DNA of 26,620 nt from Leptolinea sp. UBA5366 (GTDB lineage: Bacteria > Chloroflexota > Anaerolineae > Anaerolineales > Anaerolineaceae), in assembly GCA_002407845.1 (NCBI GenBank), contig DHPK01000018.1, positions 8,672 to 35,291 of the forward strand, read 5' to 3'. The notes under the pieces were generated by a model. It worked only from the letters and a program-made list of their open reading frames with translations, was not told the origin of the DNA and searched no databases. Made by a program: the position numbers and the translations under genes. This document shows, one piece after another, positions 1 to 8,372 of this stretch (position 1 is the stretch's first letter; each line of letters opens with the position of its first letter).

Positions 1-639
1 AGTATCCTCTATTTTTTCACCGGCTATTACTTTTTCACTTCTAATTTATTTGCCGGCACAGCGGATACTTCGACGCTATTCTCAAAACTGTTTTCCGTCG
101 TCCTCTTTCTGATCCCCATCCTGACAATGCGCCTCCTGAGTGAAGAAAAACGCTCGAAAACTGAACAGCTGCTGCTGACCGCACCGGTTTCCAGATTTGA
201 GATTGTCCTCGGAAAATATTTTGCAGCGCTGATCATTTACCTGATCGGCATCTCGGGCACGCTGCTGATGGGCGGGCTGCTCTCCCGTTTTGGCAACCCT
301 GACTGGCCGGTCATCCTTGGCAATTTTTTCGGCTTGGCAATCCTCGGCGCCGCAGTCATTGCTGTCTGTCTCTTCGTATCATCGCTGACGGAAAGTCAGG
401 TCATCGCGGCGGTCGCTGGCATGGCTGTCAGTCTGCTGCTAATCCTGATTGATGCGGTTCGCTATGTCGTTACTGATAAAACTATGCGCACCATCCTGTC
501 TTATCTTTCATTTACAGACCGTTATCATGGCTTCACGATCGGAATTATCGACCTGTCAAACGTCCTGTTCTTTCTCTCGATCGCAGTTTGGTTCCTGTGT
601 CTGACCGTTGCAGTATTGGAGCGCCGGCGATGGAATTAA
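1..639 (+). CDS. ABC-2 type permease, GldF-like (5' end missing)
   Basis: This is the C-terminal part of an integral membrane ABC permease. The reading frame is open from base 1, so the gene starts outside the window; the internal ATG at 127 is not the true start. The cytoplasmic stretch PILTMRLLSEEKR followed by TEQLLLTAPVS is typical of ABC-2 permeases of the GldF/NosY kind. Several hydrophobic segments follow (around 225-300, 320-400, 410-460 and 555-620). In such systems the permease works with a separate ATPase, which is presumably upstream and out of view. The end overlaps the next gene by 10 bases, which suggests translational coupling with the GldG-like and DUF4340 genes. The substrate is unknown. 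The family call is secure, but GldF itself is known from gliding Bacteroidetes and gliding is not implied here. Confidence 0.85.
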   Translation, partial: SILYFFTGYYFFTSNLFAGTADTSTLFSKLFSVVLFLIPILTMRLLSEEKRSKTEQLLLTAPVSRFEIVLGKYFAALIIYLIGISGTLLMGGLLSRFGNPDWPVILGNFFGLAILGAAVIAVCLFVSSLTESQVIAAVAGMAVSLLLILIDAVRYVVTDKTMRTILSYLSFTDRYHGFTIGIIDLSNVLFFLSIAVWFLCLTVAVLERRRWN

Positions 640-2090
640 GAAAAGCAAGACCGGGAAATAAAACGCTTCATTTGGATCTTCTGCTCGCTGGAATCATCCT
701 GCTGCTGACCATTTCGCTTATTCTGATTAACAGCATCGCATTGATCCTCTCCAATCGCCATCAGCTGCAGGTCGACCTGACTGCAAATCTGGCTTACAGG
801 ATCGGAGAAGAGACTGAAACACTGCTCAGCGATCTGAACGAACCGCTGGTGATCAACGTTTTGGCTGATCGCGAACGCTTTCGGGATTCATCTTATTTGA
901 CGCAGATGCTCAGAATTCTGGAGCAGTACCCAGCTGCCAGTCCGCAGATCACGCTGCGGTTTGTCGACTATCTGGCAGATCCGACTTTCGCAGCCGCTCA
1001 CAGTAATTTAGTGCTGCAGGAGGGGGATGTTCTGATAACCCGCAGTCAGAGCGTTCAACAGCTGAAACTCGAAAATATGTTTAACTATGGTTACAATGCT
1101 GCCGGTCAGCAATACATCCAATCTTCCCGCGTTGAGGAGGCTGTCACAGCAGCGATTTACAGCCTGCAGCATGGCAGTCAGATCAGCGCAGCTGTCTTAA
1201 GCGGTAGCCGGAACGCTGACGTGCCTGCATTTACAGCACTCCTGCGTGACAATAATTTTGACGTAACAACCGCCAACATCACAACTGACGAGCTCTCTTC
1301 CTATGACCTGCTGATCCTGCTGTCTCCGCAGATCGATATCTCAGCGGATGCGATCAACAAACTTGAGAATTTTTTATTCAACTCGGGAAAATTTGGGAAA
1401 ACTTTACTCTACACTGCGAATGTCGACCAGCCGAAATTGCCGAATCTTGAAACGTTTCTGACGGAATGGGGCGTCCAGATAGATGACGGCGCTGTTTTTG
1501 AGACAGTTGGGTATCGAACTTATCAGATGCAGCCCTACCTGCCAATCGCGCTTTATGAAGATGGCAAGTATACAGACGGGCTGCGCGATGAGACGATGCC
1601 GCTCATGATGCCGCTGGCACGGCCTTTTACGATCCTGTTCAACACTCGCGACCGTCAGAGTGTGACACCGCTGCTGTCATTCAGCTCGACTGCCGGAGTT
1701 CGGCCGTCAGATGCCGGAGAAGATTTCAAGGCAGATGATTCAGTGCGCAGCGGACCAATTCCAGCGCTGGTGCTGGCTGTCAGAAGCGAAACCGGAGCGG
1801 ATCAAAGTCAATTGAGTTCCAACTTGATCATTTCCGGATCAACCGCCATGCTTGACACCGCCGCAATCGAAAACAGCGGGTTGAACAATGCGGAATATAT
1901 GGTCAATTTGCTCAGCGATCTGGCAGGAAAAGAGAATCCAGTCGTCATTCAGCCCAAAACATTAGGCGGCAAAGCGCTGGCGATTACCACAACGGAAATC
2001 CGCACACTGGGGGTGATCCTGGTCGGTGTGATTCCGGCAGCCATCCTCCTGATCGGATTCGCGATCTGGCTGAACCGGAGGTTCAAGTGA
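630..2090 (+). CDS. GldG-like ABC-associated membrane protein
   Basis: A 486-residue protein with one hydrophobic segment near the N-terminus (about residues 15-35), a long extracytoplasmic region, and a C-terminal transmembrane segment ending in a basic tail (RRFK). This is the architecture of GldG-type auxiliary proteins of ABC-2 exporters (ABC-type uncharacterised transport domain, PF09822). I chose the ATG at 630 (MELRKARPGNK) because it overlaps the permease stop, as is usual for such pairs. The longer reading from 588 lies inside the permease gene. The partner permease is upstream and a DUF4340 protein is downstream, a set often found together in anaerobes. The molecular role and the cargo are not known. 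The assignment rests on architecture, length and neighbours. Confidence 0.82.
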   Translation: MELRKARPGNKTLHLDLLLAGIILLLTISLILINSIALILSNRHQLQVDLTANLAYRIGEETETLLSDLNEPLVINVLADRERFRDSSYLTQMLRILEQYPAASPQITLRFVDYLADPTFAAAHSNLVLQEGDVLITRSQSVQQLKLENMFNYGYNAAGQQYIQSSRVEEAVTAAIYSLQHGSQISAAVLSGSRNADVPAFTALLRDNNFDVTTANITTDELSSYDLLILLSPQIDISADAINKLENFLFNSGKFGKTLLYTANVDQPKLPNLETFLTEWGVQIDDGAVFETVGYRTYQMQPYLPIALYEDGKYTDGLRDETMPLMMPLARPFTILFNTRDRQSVTPLLSFSSTAGVRPSDAGEDFKADDSVRSGPIPALVLAVRSETGADQSQLSSNLIISGSTAMLDTAAIENSGLNNAEYMVNLLSDLAGKENPVVIQPKTLGGKALAITTTEIRTLGVILVGVIPAAILLIGFAIWLNRRFK

Positions 2091-3517
2091 CGCGCAAGCT
2101 TGTCCGGATTTTAGTGCTGCTGGCAGGATTGACCCTGATTTCCGGCGCTGTTTTGGCGTATCTTTTGAATCAAAAACCGCCAAAGCAGACTGAAAAGATC
2201 GTTTTTGCAGACCAGCCTGCCTCGTTGATCGGACAAATAACGATCGAAAATGCTCATGGCGCTTACGAAATAAGCGCGCAGGAGGGCGGGTTCCTTTTGT
2301 CAGATATACCAGCTGCCGCCGTTGATGTTGACAAATTCACCCAACTGCTGAGCAATTGCAGTTCAGTCTATGCTGATGGTGTCATTTCTGCCGAAAAGGC
2401 GGATTGGCAGCGTTACAGGCTCGATCAGCCAGCAGCAGCGGTTCAAATCGAATATCTGGACGGTTCTGCTCTGAAGCTCAAGATCGGGGATTCCGAACCA
2501 GTTTCGAAAAAAGTTTACGTTGCGGTTGGTGACAACGAGAAACAGCTTTACCTGATGGATCCAGCACAGACTGCTGGCTTCCTTGCCGCGAAAACAGCGT
2601 TCATTTCTCATAGCGTCACCCCGAATTCCGGCGTTTCAAGTCCGTTTTCAGCGCTGCGGGACGTGACTTTTTCGGGAGGAATGATTGACAGTCCTTTCAC
2701 AATTGAATCCATTACTGACGGCAATCCGGAAGTTAAGCTCAGGGCCTTATCTTTTGGCGCAGCAACCCACATTGTGCGGACATCGGGCGGGGTTTATGCG
2801 CTGGATCAGACCTATGGCGTGGATATCCTCGGCTCGCTCTTGGGGATCGAAGCAGAGGAAATTGCCGGCTATAACCTAACTGAAGACCAAATCTCAGAAT
2901 TCGGGTTTGATGCCCCGCTGCTGCAGGTAGATTTTGATCTAAAGCGCTCCGGCGCTGTCACCCATCTCCAATTAAAAATCGCTCCTGAAGAATCTGGGCG
3001 TTATTTCGCTCACTTAAATAACAGCGATATTGTCTACATCATTTCCAAACTTCCATTCATGGATATCAAGTTTGAGAAGTTGATTCTGCGCTGGTTTCTC
3101 ACTCCGCTGATCATGGATTTAGCTGGAGTCCAGGTTGAAACTCCGGAAAAAATATACGAATTCAAAATTGATGCAAGCGATCCGAAAAATCCGCTGATTC
3201 AGCTTGATGGCGATGAATTGGATCCTGATCGGTTCCGTTCTTTTTTCAGACTGATCACCAGCGCAGCAAATGACGGTGTTTATCTCGGCGAGACAACCGG
3301 GGTGGAGAATAAGGAAACACTGCTAAGAATAACTTATCAATATCGCAATCCCGAGAAAACGCCCGATGTGATGGATCTCAAGGCAGGCGAAGTGCGCAGA
3401 GTTTATGTAATAATTAATGGAAACTGTGAATTCCAAATGAAGGATTTGTTCGCGGTGAGAGTAATTGAAGCGGTTGAAAAAATTACCGGAAGCGAACCGA
3501 TCATCGAAAGCTGGTAA
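2087..3517 (+). CDS. DUF4340 domain-containing membrane-anchored protein
   Basis: A 476-residue protein starting with GTG, whose start overlaps the GldG-like stop in a GTGA arrangement. A good ribosome binding site (GGAGG) lies about seven bases upstream. One N-terminal transmembrane anchor (about residues 6-26) is followed by a large extracytoplasmic domain with repeated beta-rich stretches such as YRLDQPAAAVQIEYLDG and GFDAPLLQVDFDL. This 'residue-rich plus V-x-V-x-Y' look is typical of DUF4340, which commonly follows GldF/GldG-type genes. The function is unknown; it is probably a periplasmic or surface subunit of the ABC-2 system. No catalytic motif is recognisable. It closes the operon, with no clear terminator behind it. 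Confidence 0.8.
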   Translation: MTRKLVRILVLLAGLTLISGAVLAYLLNQKPPKQTEKIVFADQPASLIGQITIENAHGAYEISAQEGGFLLSDIPAAAVDVDKFTQLLSNCSSVYADGVISAEKADWQRYRLDQPAAAVQIEYLDGSALKLKIGDSEPVSKKVYVAVGDNEKQLYLMDPAQTAGFLAAKTAFISHSVTPNSGVSSPFSALRDVTFSGGMIDSPFTIESITDGNPEVKLRALSFGAATHIVRTSGGVYALDQTYGVDILGSLLGIEAEEIAGYNLTEDQISEFGFDAPLLQVDFDLKRSGAVTHLQLKIAPEESGRYFAHLNNSDIVYIISKLPFMDIKFEKLILRWFLTPLIMDLAGVQVETPEKIYEFKIDASDPKNPLIQLDGDELDPDRFRSFFRLITSAANDGVYLGETTGVENKETLLRITYQYRNPEKTPDVMDLKAGEVRRVYVIINGNCEFQMKDLFAVRVIEAVEKITGSEPIIESW

Positions 3518-3579
3518 CTAACATAAAGCCCTGGATCATGAAAATGCCAGGGAATCAAACAACAACTGGAGAGAACAAT

Positions 3580-4521
3580 ATGAAAATCGGATTGTATTCA
3601 ATTTCCTGTTCGGGCGTCTGGTTCAACGACCGTCCCGCGCTGACTGTGGAAGAATTCGTTGACACTGCCAAAAAGTATGGATATGACGGGGTCGAAATTG
3701 ACCTGAAGAGGCCGCACGGGTCGCCTATTGACCTGAATTCCAACCGCTGTAAGGAAATCAGGGATTATGTCAAAAGCAGCGGGCTTGAAATGTCAGCGGT
3801 CGCGGCGAACAACAACTTCGCTTCGATTGTCCCCGAACAGATTGAAAATGAGCTGCTGATGGTTAAAGAACAGATACGGGTCGCAAAGGAACTGGAAGCC
3901 CCTGTTTTGCGCCTGTTTGCAGCCTGGCGCGGGATCACGATGAAAAACGGCATCGCCACTTATGAAACCACCGCAGCCCATCACACTTATTACGGTGCGC
4001 TCGATTATGAACTGAGACAATCCATTCTAAGCTGCCTGCGGGAATGTGTTGGCTGGGCGGAAGAAGCCGGCGTGGTGCTCGCACTGCAGAATCATCATCC
4101 TTTGATCGACGACTATCATGACATGCTTGACTTTGTGAGCTGGGTGGATTCCCCCTGGCTGAAATGCTGTTTCGACGCGCCATGCTGCGGTTGGACTGAA
4201 GAAAAACAGAGCAGCGAATATATCAGCACCGCAGTCAAAGAAGTCGGCAGCCTGCAGGTATTGTCACATGCCAACGCGGAATTTGTTGAGCAACCTGATG
4301 GTTCAATCGAAATGATCTCATTTGACCCGCATATTCAGCCGGTCTTGACCAATTATCCGGCTTTTGTTAAAGCCAGCAAAGAGATTGGCTACAGCGGCTA
4401 CCTGAATTATGAGTTTTGCCATATGCCCTTCCAGCATGGCAAAGTACTTGGTTATACGAATTACATTGAAAATCAGATCCGGCTGGCACAACTATACTTC
4501 CGCCGGCTGATTGAAGCTTAA
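3580..4521 (+). CDS. Sugar phosphate isomerase/epimerase-like TIM-barrel protein (first copy)
   Basis: A 313-residue cytoplasmic protein of the AP endonuclease 2-like TIM-barrel family (PF01261), which includes inosose dehydratases, epimerases and beta-eliminating sugar enzymes. ATG 3580 is preferred over an in-frame ATG at 3538 because GGAGAG stands just upstream and MKIGLYSIS is the natural first strand. Candidate metal ligands are D199 (CCFDAPC), H230 (LSHANAE) and E278 (NYEFC). The position that is normally Glu in the family's ENH motif reads Gln (Q170 in LALQNHHPL), so metal binding or chemistry may differ. It lies between the DUF4340 gene and the sugar ABC operon, whose own promoter is downstream, so co-transcription is uncertain. 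Its content fits the sugar island and not the ABC-2 operon. The exact reaction cannot be read from sequence. Confidence 0.85.
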   Translation: MKIGLYSISCSGVWFNDRPALTVEEFVDTAKKYGYDGVEIDLKRPHGSPIDLNSNRCKEIRDYVKSSGLEMSAVAANNNFASIVPEQIENELLMVKEQIRVAKELEAPVLRLFAAWRGITMKNGIATYETTAAHHTYYGALDYELRQSILSCLRECVGWAEEAGVVLALQNHHPLIDDYHDMLDFVSWVDSPWLKCCFDAPCCGWTEEKQSSEYISTAVKEVGSLQVLSHANAEFVEQPDGSIEMISFDPHIQPVLTNYPAFVKASKEIGYSGYLNYEFCHMPFQHGKVLGYTNYIENQIRLAQLYFRRLIEA

Positions 4522-4563
4522 TTCTTGTATTGTTGTAAAAATGCTTTTTGCTGAGTTTTGGCT

Positions 4564-4587
4564 TGCAACCGTTTACAGAAAGCGGTT
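4564..4587 (+). promoter_or_regulatory. LacI/GalR-type (cre-like) operator
   Basis: TGCAACCGTTTACA (4564-4577) fits the catabolite-responsive-element consensus TGNAANCGNTNNCA at every fixed position. Overlapping it, bases 4567-4587 form an imperfect 21-bp palindrome with arms AACCG and CGGTT (two mismatched pairs besides the centre). The element covers the -35 box of the promoter for the sugar operon, so a bound LacI-family protein (CcpA-like or sugar-specific) would block transcription. No LacI-family gene is in this window. Confidence 0.6.
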
Positions 4588-4600
4588 TATTGGATAAAAT
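4572..4600 (+). promoter_or_regulatory. Sigma70-type promoter of the sugar ABC operon
   Basis: A -35 box TTTACA (4572-4577) and a -10 box TAAAAT (4595-4600) are 17 bases apart, each one mismatch from consensus. Transcription would start near 4607 and leave a leader of about 47 bases before the binding-protein gene. The -35 box lies inside the cre-like palindrome. Confidence 0.6.
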
Positions 4601-4653
4601 TTTAGCAAGTAAGCATCACACAAAAAAATGTATAAATCTAAAGGAGATGTTTT

Positions 4654-5700
4654 ATGAAGAAGATGTGCTTTATTATTCTGATTATCGCATTGTGCATTCC
4701 GACAGTCGCGATGGCAGAGGACGTCAGACTGGCTTCACACAACGCCGTGATCGAAGGTAACCCTTATCGCGTCCGCTATGAAGCCGACATCCAGGAAGCC
4801 GCAGCCGCAGCCGCGGATCATGGACTCAATGTCAGCTATGCATCGTTTGTTTCCAACTGGGACCCCGCGACTGAATCGCAGCAGCTCCAGAACAGTATCA
4901 ACGAAGGCTACGATATCCTGCTGGTAAACCCGGTATCAACCACTGGTCTCGATCCGATCATTGAGAAAGCTCAGGATGCGGGAATCATCTACATCAACGC
5001 TGACTGTGAATATACCTCTGAGGACGTCGACATTCTGAACATCAGCACCGACCAGTACTATCTTGGCTACAAGACCGGTACCTATGCTGGTGAAGTTCTG
5101 GGCTCAGGCGCAAAAGTTGTCATGATGGCTGCACTTGAAGGAAATGCTGCGAACACTGCCCGTCAGAATGGCTTCGCAAAAGCGATTGAGGAACAGGGTC
5201 TCGAAGTTGTTGCCACCGGCAACCATGACTGGGACGCAGCGCTTGCCACAGAAATTATGACCGGCATCATCAATTCAGGCGTTGAATTTGACGGCGTCCT
5301 GATTTCACAATGTGCGGAAGCTGCTCTGGCAGCGTTCGACGCAACCGGCAAACCGTATCCAAAATTCATGGGCTTCAATGACACTGGTGAGTGGATGCAG
5401 AAGATGATCGCTCTGAACGATGACGAAATCGTCATGCCGTTCATGGTTCTGTCGAATCCTCCGGGTGTCGGCGCCAGCGCGCTGAACTTTGGCTTGAACA
5501 TTCTGCTTGGCAAAGAATTGAAGGATGACGTTTATAACGTTCCGGAAATCAACAGCATTTGGCTGCCGTCAAAATTGGTCTTCACCGATCAGGATATTGA
5601 CAATCCGGAATTCCGGGCTATGGCTGAATCAATGGCCCCTGGCGATGCGATCACCTATTGGCTGACCATCGATGAAGTTGCAGCTGAATATTTCAAATAG
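4654..5700 (+). CDS. Sugar ABC transporter substrate-binding protein (Peripla_BP_4 type)
   Basis: A 348-residue periplasmic-binding-protein-like sugar receptor of the ribose/galactose class (PF13407). The start has a strong ribosome site (AAGGAG, 4641-4646). A short signal peptide ends at AMA-ED (about residues 20-24), a signal peptidase I site. No lipobox cysteine is present, because C14 is preceded by L and not by G/A/S. Class motifs include YDILLVNPVSTTGLDPII and the later GVEFDGVLI and KFMGFNDTGEW stretches. It is the first gene of the operon behind the operator-controlled promoter. A strong hairpin separates it from the ATPase gene, a common way to keep binding-protein mRNA in excess. 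The ligand is unknown; neighbours suggest a sugar, sugar acid or glycoside. Confidence 0.9.
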   Translation: MKKMCFIILIIALCIPTVAMAEDVRLASHNAVIEGNPYRVRYEADIQEAAAAAADHGLNVSYASFVSNWDPATESQQLQNSINEGYDILLVNPVSTTGLDPIIEKAQDAGIIYINADCEYTSEDVDILNISTDQYYLGYKTGTYAGEVLGSGAKVVMMAALEGNAANTARQNGFAKAIEEQGLEVVATGNHDWDAALATEIMTGIINSGVEFDGVLISQCAEAALAAFDATGKPYPKFMGFNDTGEWMQKMIALNDDEIVMPFMVLSNPPGVGASALNFGLNILLGKELKDDVYNVPEINSIWLPSKLVFTDQDIDNPEFRAMAESMAPGDAITYWLTIDEVAAEYFK

Positions 5701-5729
5701 TATTCAGAATTATTTAGAGGTTTAAACTA

Positions 5730-5763
5730 TTTCCGGTCGGTGAATCCTTTTCCCGACCGGAAA
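5730..5763 (+). other. Intercistronic hairpin between binding protein and ATPase genes
   Basis: TTTCCGGTCGG (5730-5740) and CCGACCGGAAA (5753-5763) form a perfect 11-bp stem with a 12-base loop. It stands 29 bases after the binding-protein stop and just before the ATPase ribosome site (AGGAG, 5770-5774). The T run after it is only three bases, so it is more likely an mRNA-stabilising or partly attenuating structure than a full terminator. Confidence 0.75.
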
Positions 5764-5784
5764 TTTAAAAGGAGCCAATCGCCC

Positions 5785-7302
5785 ATGTTTGAAATGCGTG
5801 GAATCGAAAAACGCTTTAACGCAGTTATTGCTTTAGATGGAGCATCTCTGAGTCTGTCTCCTGGAGAAGTTTTGGCGTTACTGGGATCAAACGGTTCCGG
5901 CAAGTCAACCATGATAAAAGTACTGGCAGGACTGGTAGCGCCGAATCAGGGCGAAATCATTCTCGACGGGCAACCAGTTTCGATTAACTCGGGATATGAA
6001 TCGCGAAAACTGGGAATTGCAACCGCTTTTCAAGATTTGAGCTTGATCCCAACGATGAGCGTCATGGACAACATTATGCTCGGCAGAGAACCTGTCAATT
6101 CAGTCGGAATTGTCAATCGCAAAGGGGCGATACAAGAAGTCCGGGAGCTTTTAGAGCGATTTGAAATTCAGTGCGAACCGGATGCTTACGTGCAAACCCT
6201 GACTCCTTCTACGCAGACCATGCTCGAAGTTGCAAAAGCTGTTGCGCTGAAACCCAGGTTACTCTTGCTCGATGAAGTCACTGCCGCCCTGCACTACGAT
6301 GAAATTGAAGTGCTCTTTCGCATCATGCGCGAACTTAAAGATGAAGGTGTCGCCATGATTTATGTCACGCACCGCATGGATGAAATTTTCAAAATATGCG
6401 ATACAGCAAACATCATGCGCGGCGGAAAAACAATGACCCAGAGTCCGATAAATGAGCTGGATTTGGACGAAGTCGTTTTTCACATGACCGGGATGCGTCC
6501 GGAAGCTGCAAAAAAATCTGAAACAGAAGACAGTTTTTCAGAAGAGGGGCGCGAATTAATTCTCGACGTCAGCCATTTGGAAATGCTGCCAAAAGTGCGT
6601 GATATTTCGATGAAGGCGTTCAAAGGTGAAATCATCGGTATCGGCGGGCTTCAGGGACAAGGACAATCGGAGTTCATCCGGCTGGTGCTTGGAGCAGAGA
6701 AAATTGAGGATGGTTCAATCGAATTTTGCGGTGAAAAAGTCTCTTTTGCCTCGCCTGCCGAAGCAGTCAAAAAAGGACTGGGATTCATTTCAGGCGAACG
6801 CAACCGCGATGCAATTTTCCACCTGAGATCAGTAGAAGAGAATCTGACCACAGGACTTGTGGCAAAAGGAAACCTTGCTTCGTTTCTTTCCCCAGCGAAA
6901 CTGGCTTCTTTCTCGAAAAAAGCTGTCGAAAGATATAACATCGTACTTGAGTCGATCAAGAATCCAGCCAGCACATTATCCGGCGGGAACCAGCAAAAAC
7001 TGGTCGTCGCCCGCTGGATTGCAATGGACCCCATTTTACTGCTGCTCGATGATCCGACCAAAGGGGTCGACATCGTCGCGCGTCAGGAAATTCATAAAAT
7101 TCTGCGGGAATGTGCGGATGAGGGCATGACAATCATCATCTCATCGAGTGAATCAGATGAACTCTTGACTATTGCGGATCGCATCTATGTCTTTTTTGAC
7201 GGGCAGGTTTCGGATATGCTCGAAGGAGCGAATAAAACATCAGAACGGCTAGTCGCATCCATGATGGGCTTGTCAAAAACCATGGCAACGGAGGAAGCAT
7301 GA
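5785..7302 (+). CDS. Sugar ABC transporter ATP-binding protein, double NBD (RbsA/MglA type)
   Basis: A 505-residue cytoplasmic ATPase with two nucleotide-binding domains that powers import with the two permeases downstream. ATG 5785 is chosen because of the AGGAG site 11 bases upstream; a GTG at 5740 lies in the hairpin and is rejected. NBD1 has a full Walker A (GSNGSGKST, residues 34-42) and Walker B (LLLLDE, 159-164), but its signature is degenerate (LTPSTQT, about 139-145). NBD2 has a degenerate Walker A (GGLQGQGQSE, 287-296), a canonical signature (LSGGNQQ, 398-404) and Walker B with Asp for the usual Glu (LLLLDD, 418-423). Hence one complete composite ATP site (NBD1 Walker A plus NBD2 signature) and one degenerate site. 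It overlaps the first permease by ATGA. Confidence 0.92.
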   Translation: MFEMRGIEKRFNAVIALDGASLSLSPGEVLALLGSNGSGKSTMIKVLAGLVAPNQGEIILDGQPVSINSGYESRKLGIATAFQDLSLIPTMSVMDNIMLGREPVNSVGIVNRKGAIQEVRELLERFEIQCEPDAYVQTLTPSTQTMLEVAKAVALKPRLLLLDEVTAALHYDEIEVLFRIMRELKDEGVAMIYVTHRMDEIFKICDTANIMRGGKTMTQSPINELDLDEVVFHMTGMRPEAAKKSETEDSFSEEGRELILDVSHLEMLPKVRDISMKAFKGEIIGIGGLQGQGQSEFIRLVLGAEKIEDGSIEFCGEKVSFASPAEAVKKGLGFISGERNRDAIFHLRSVEENLTTGLVAKGNLASFLSPAKLASFSKKAVERYNIVLESIKNPASTLSGGNQQKLVVARWIAMDPILLLLDDPTKGVDIVARQEIHKILRECADEGMTIIISSSESDELLTIADRIYVFFDGQVSDMLEGANKTSERLVASMMGLSKTMATEEA

Positions 7303-8372
7303 CACTTGCAATCAAGGATGCATTTCAAAGATTTCGCCGGACTCCTGCGTTTACAGGTTTCTCTCTTTTTGTACTTGCGCTGATTCTGAATGCAGCCATC
7401 CAAGGTCCTGCCAAATTCCTTTCGCCTCGGAGTTTCAATACGCTGCTCGCAACCAATCTGCCGTTTCTGATTGTGGTCATGGGTCAAAGCATTCTGCTGC
7501 TGGTCGGCACGCTGGACATTTCCATCGGCATCCAATTGGCGCTGGTCAATGTCGTCGTTGTCATGACAATTCAGGAGTGGGGCGTTTCGTTTTGGACTGG
7601 CTGTTTGTTTGGAATAACAGCCTCTCTGCTTATTTCAGTCTTATTATGGGTCAGTGTCTCGATATTCCGCCTGCCCGCACTGCTGGCAAGTTTTTCAATG
7701 ACCTATATTATTAAGGGCATCAACGTCCTGATCATGCCCGTTCCGCAGGGAAAAATTGAGCGGGTATTCTATCGAACTTATGACCGGCTGCTATTTGGGG
7801 TTGTGCCTTTTTCGCTGCTGATTTTCATCTTTGTGCTTTTGATTTGGTACTACTTCAAGCGAACGCGCTTCGGCACAAATATTTATGCAGTCGGGGCGGA
7901 TCGCCGCAATGCTTTCGCAGCCGGCATCAGCCCAAAATGGGTCACGCTTCAGGCATTTCTGATCAAGGGACTGTTCGTCGGGATCGCAGGCATCTGCCTG
8001 ACGCTTTTGACAGCATCCGGCAACCCAATCCAGGCAGAAGATTATGGCATCAAATCCTTATCCGCCTGTATCATTGGCGGGCTCGGATTTGGCGGTTGGG
8101 GATCGATGGCTTGCGGATTGTTTGGCGGTTCGTTCCTGATCATCATCCAGAACACGGTATATTACTTTTTCACCATGCTCTACAAACTGATTCCGGGATT
8201 TTCGGTGACGACCTATTGGCATAATTTTGTCTCAGACGTCATTATCTTCCTCGGATTGTTGATGACAATCGTCACAGCAAAGGGGCAGCGTGAAGCGCTG
8301 CGACAGGGAATTGCTCAGCAGCTGAAACAGAAAAAAGAAGATTTCGGAGGAAAAAATGGTTCAAACGCATAG
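7299..8372 (+). CDS. Sugar ABC transporter permease 1 (RbsC/YtfT class)
   Basis: A 357-residue polytopic membrane protein of the branched-chain/ribose permease family (BPD_transp_2, PF02653). It has about eight to ten hydrophobic segments, the family-typical DISIGIQLALVNVV stretch (residues about 70-83), a cytoplasmic loop YFKRTRFGTNIYAVGADRRNAFAAGI that contacts the ATPase, and the later GGLGFGGWGS stretch. ATG 7299 overlaps the ATPase stop. The C-terminus is a hydrophilic, Lys/Gln-rich tail. It forms a pair with the next, different permease, as in LsrC/LsrD or YtfT/YjfF systems, so the channel is probably a heterodimer. The substrate is inferred only from the operon. Confidence 0.92.
   Translation: MTLAIKDAFQRFRRTPAFTGFSLFVLALILNAAIQGPAKFLSPRSFNTLLATNLPFLIVVMGQSILLLVGTLDISIGIQLALVNVVVVMTIQEWGVSFWTGCLFGITASLLISVLLWVSVSIFRLPALLASFSMTYIIKGINVLIMPVPQGKIERVFYRTYDRLLFGVVPFSLLIFIFVLLIWYYFKRTRFGTNIYAVGADRRNAFAAGISPKWVTLQAFLIKGLFVGIAGICLTLLTASGNPIQAEDYGIKSLSACIIGGLGFGGWGSMACGLFGGSFLIIIQNTVYYFFTMLYKLIPGFSVTTYWHNFVSDVIIFLGLLMTIVTAKGQREALRQGIAQQLKQKKEDFGGKNGSNA

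Noticed and set aside
3529..3552. Hairpin CCCTGG/CCAGGG between the DUF4340 gene and the first TIM-barrel gene as a terminator
   Set aside because: The stem has only six pairs with a 12-base loop and no T run follows; too weak to call a terminator.
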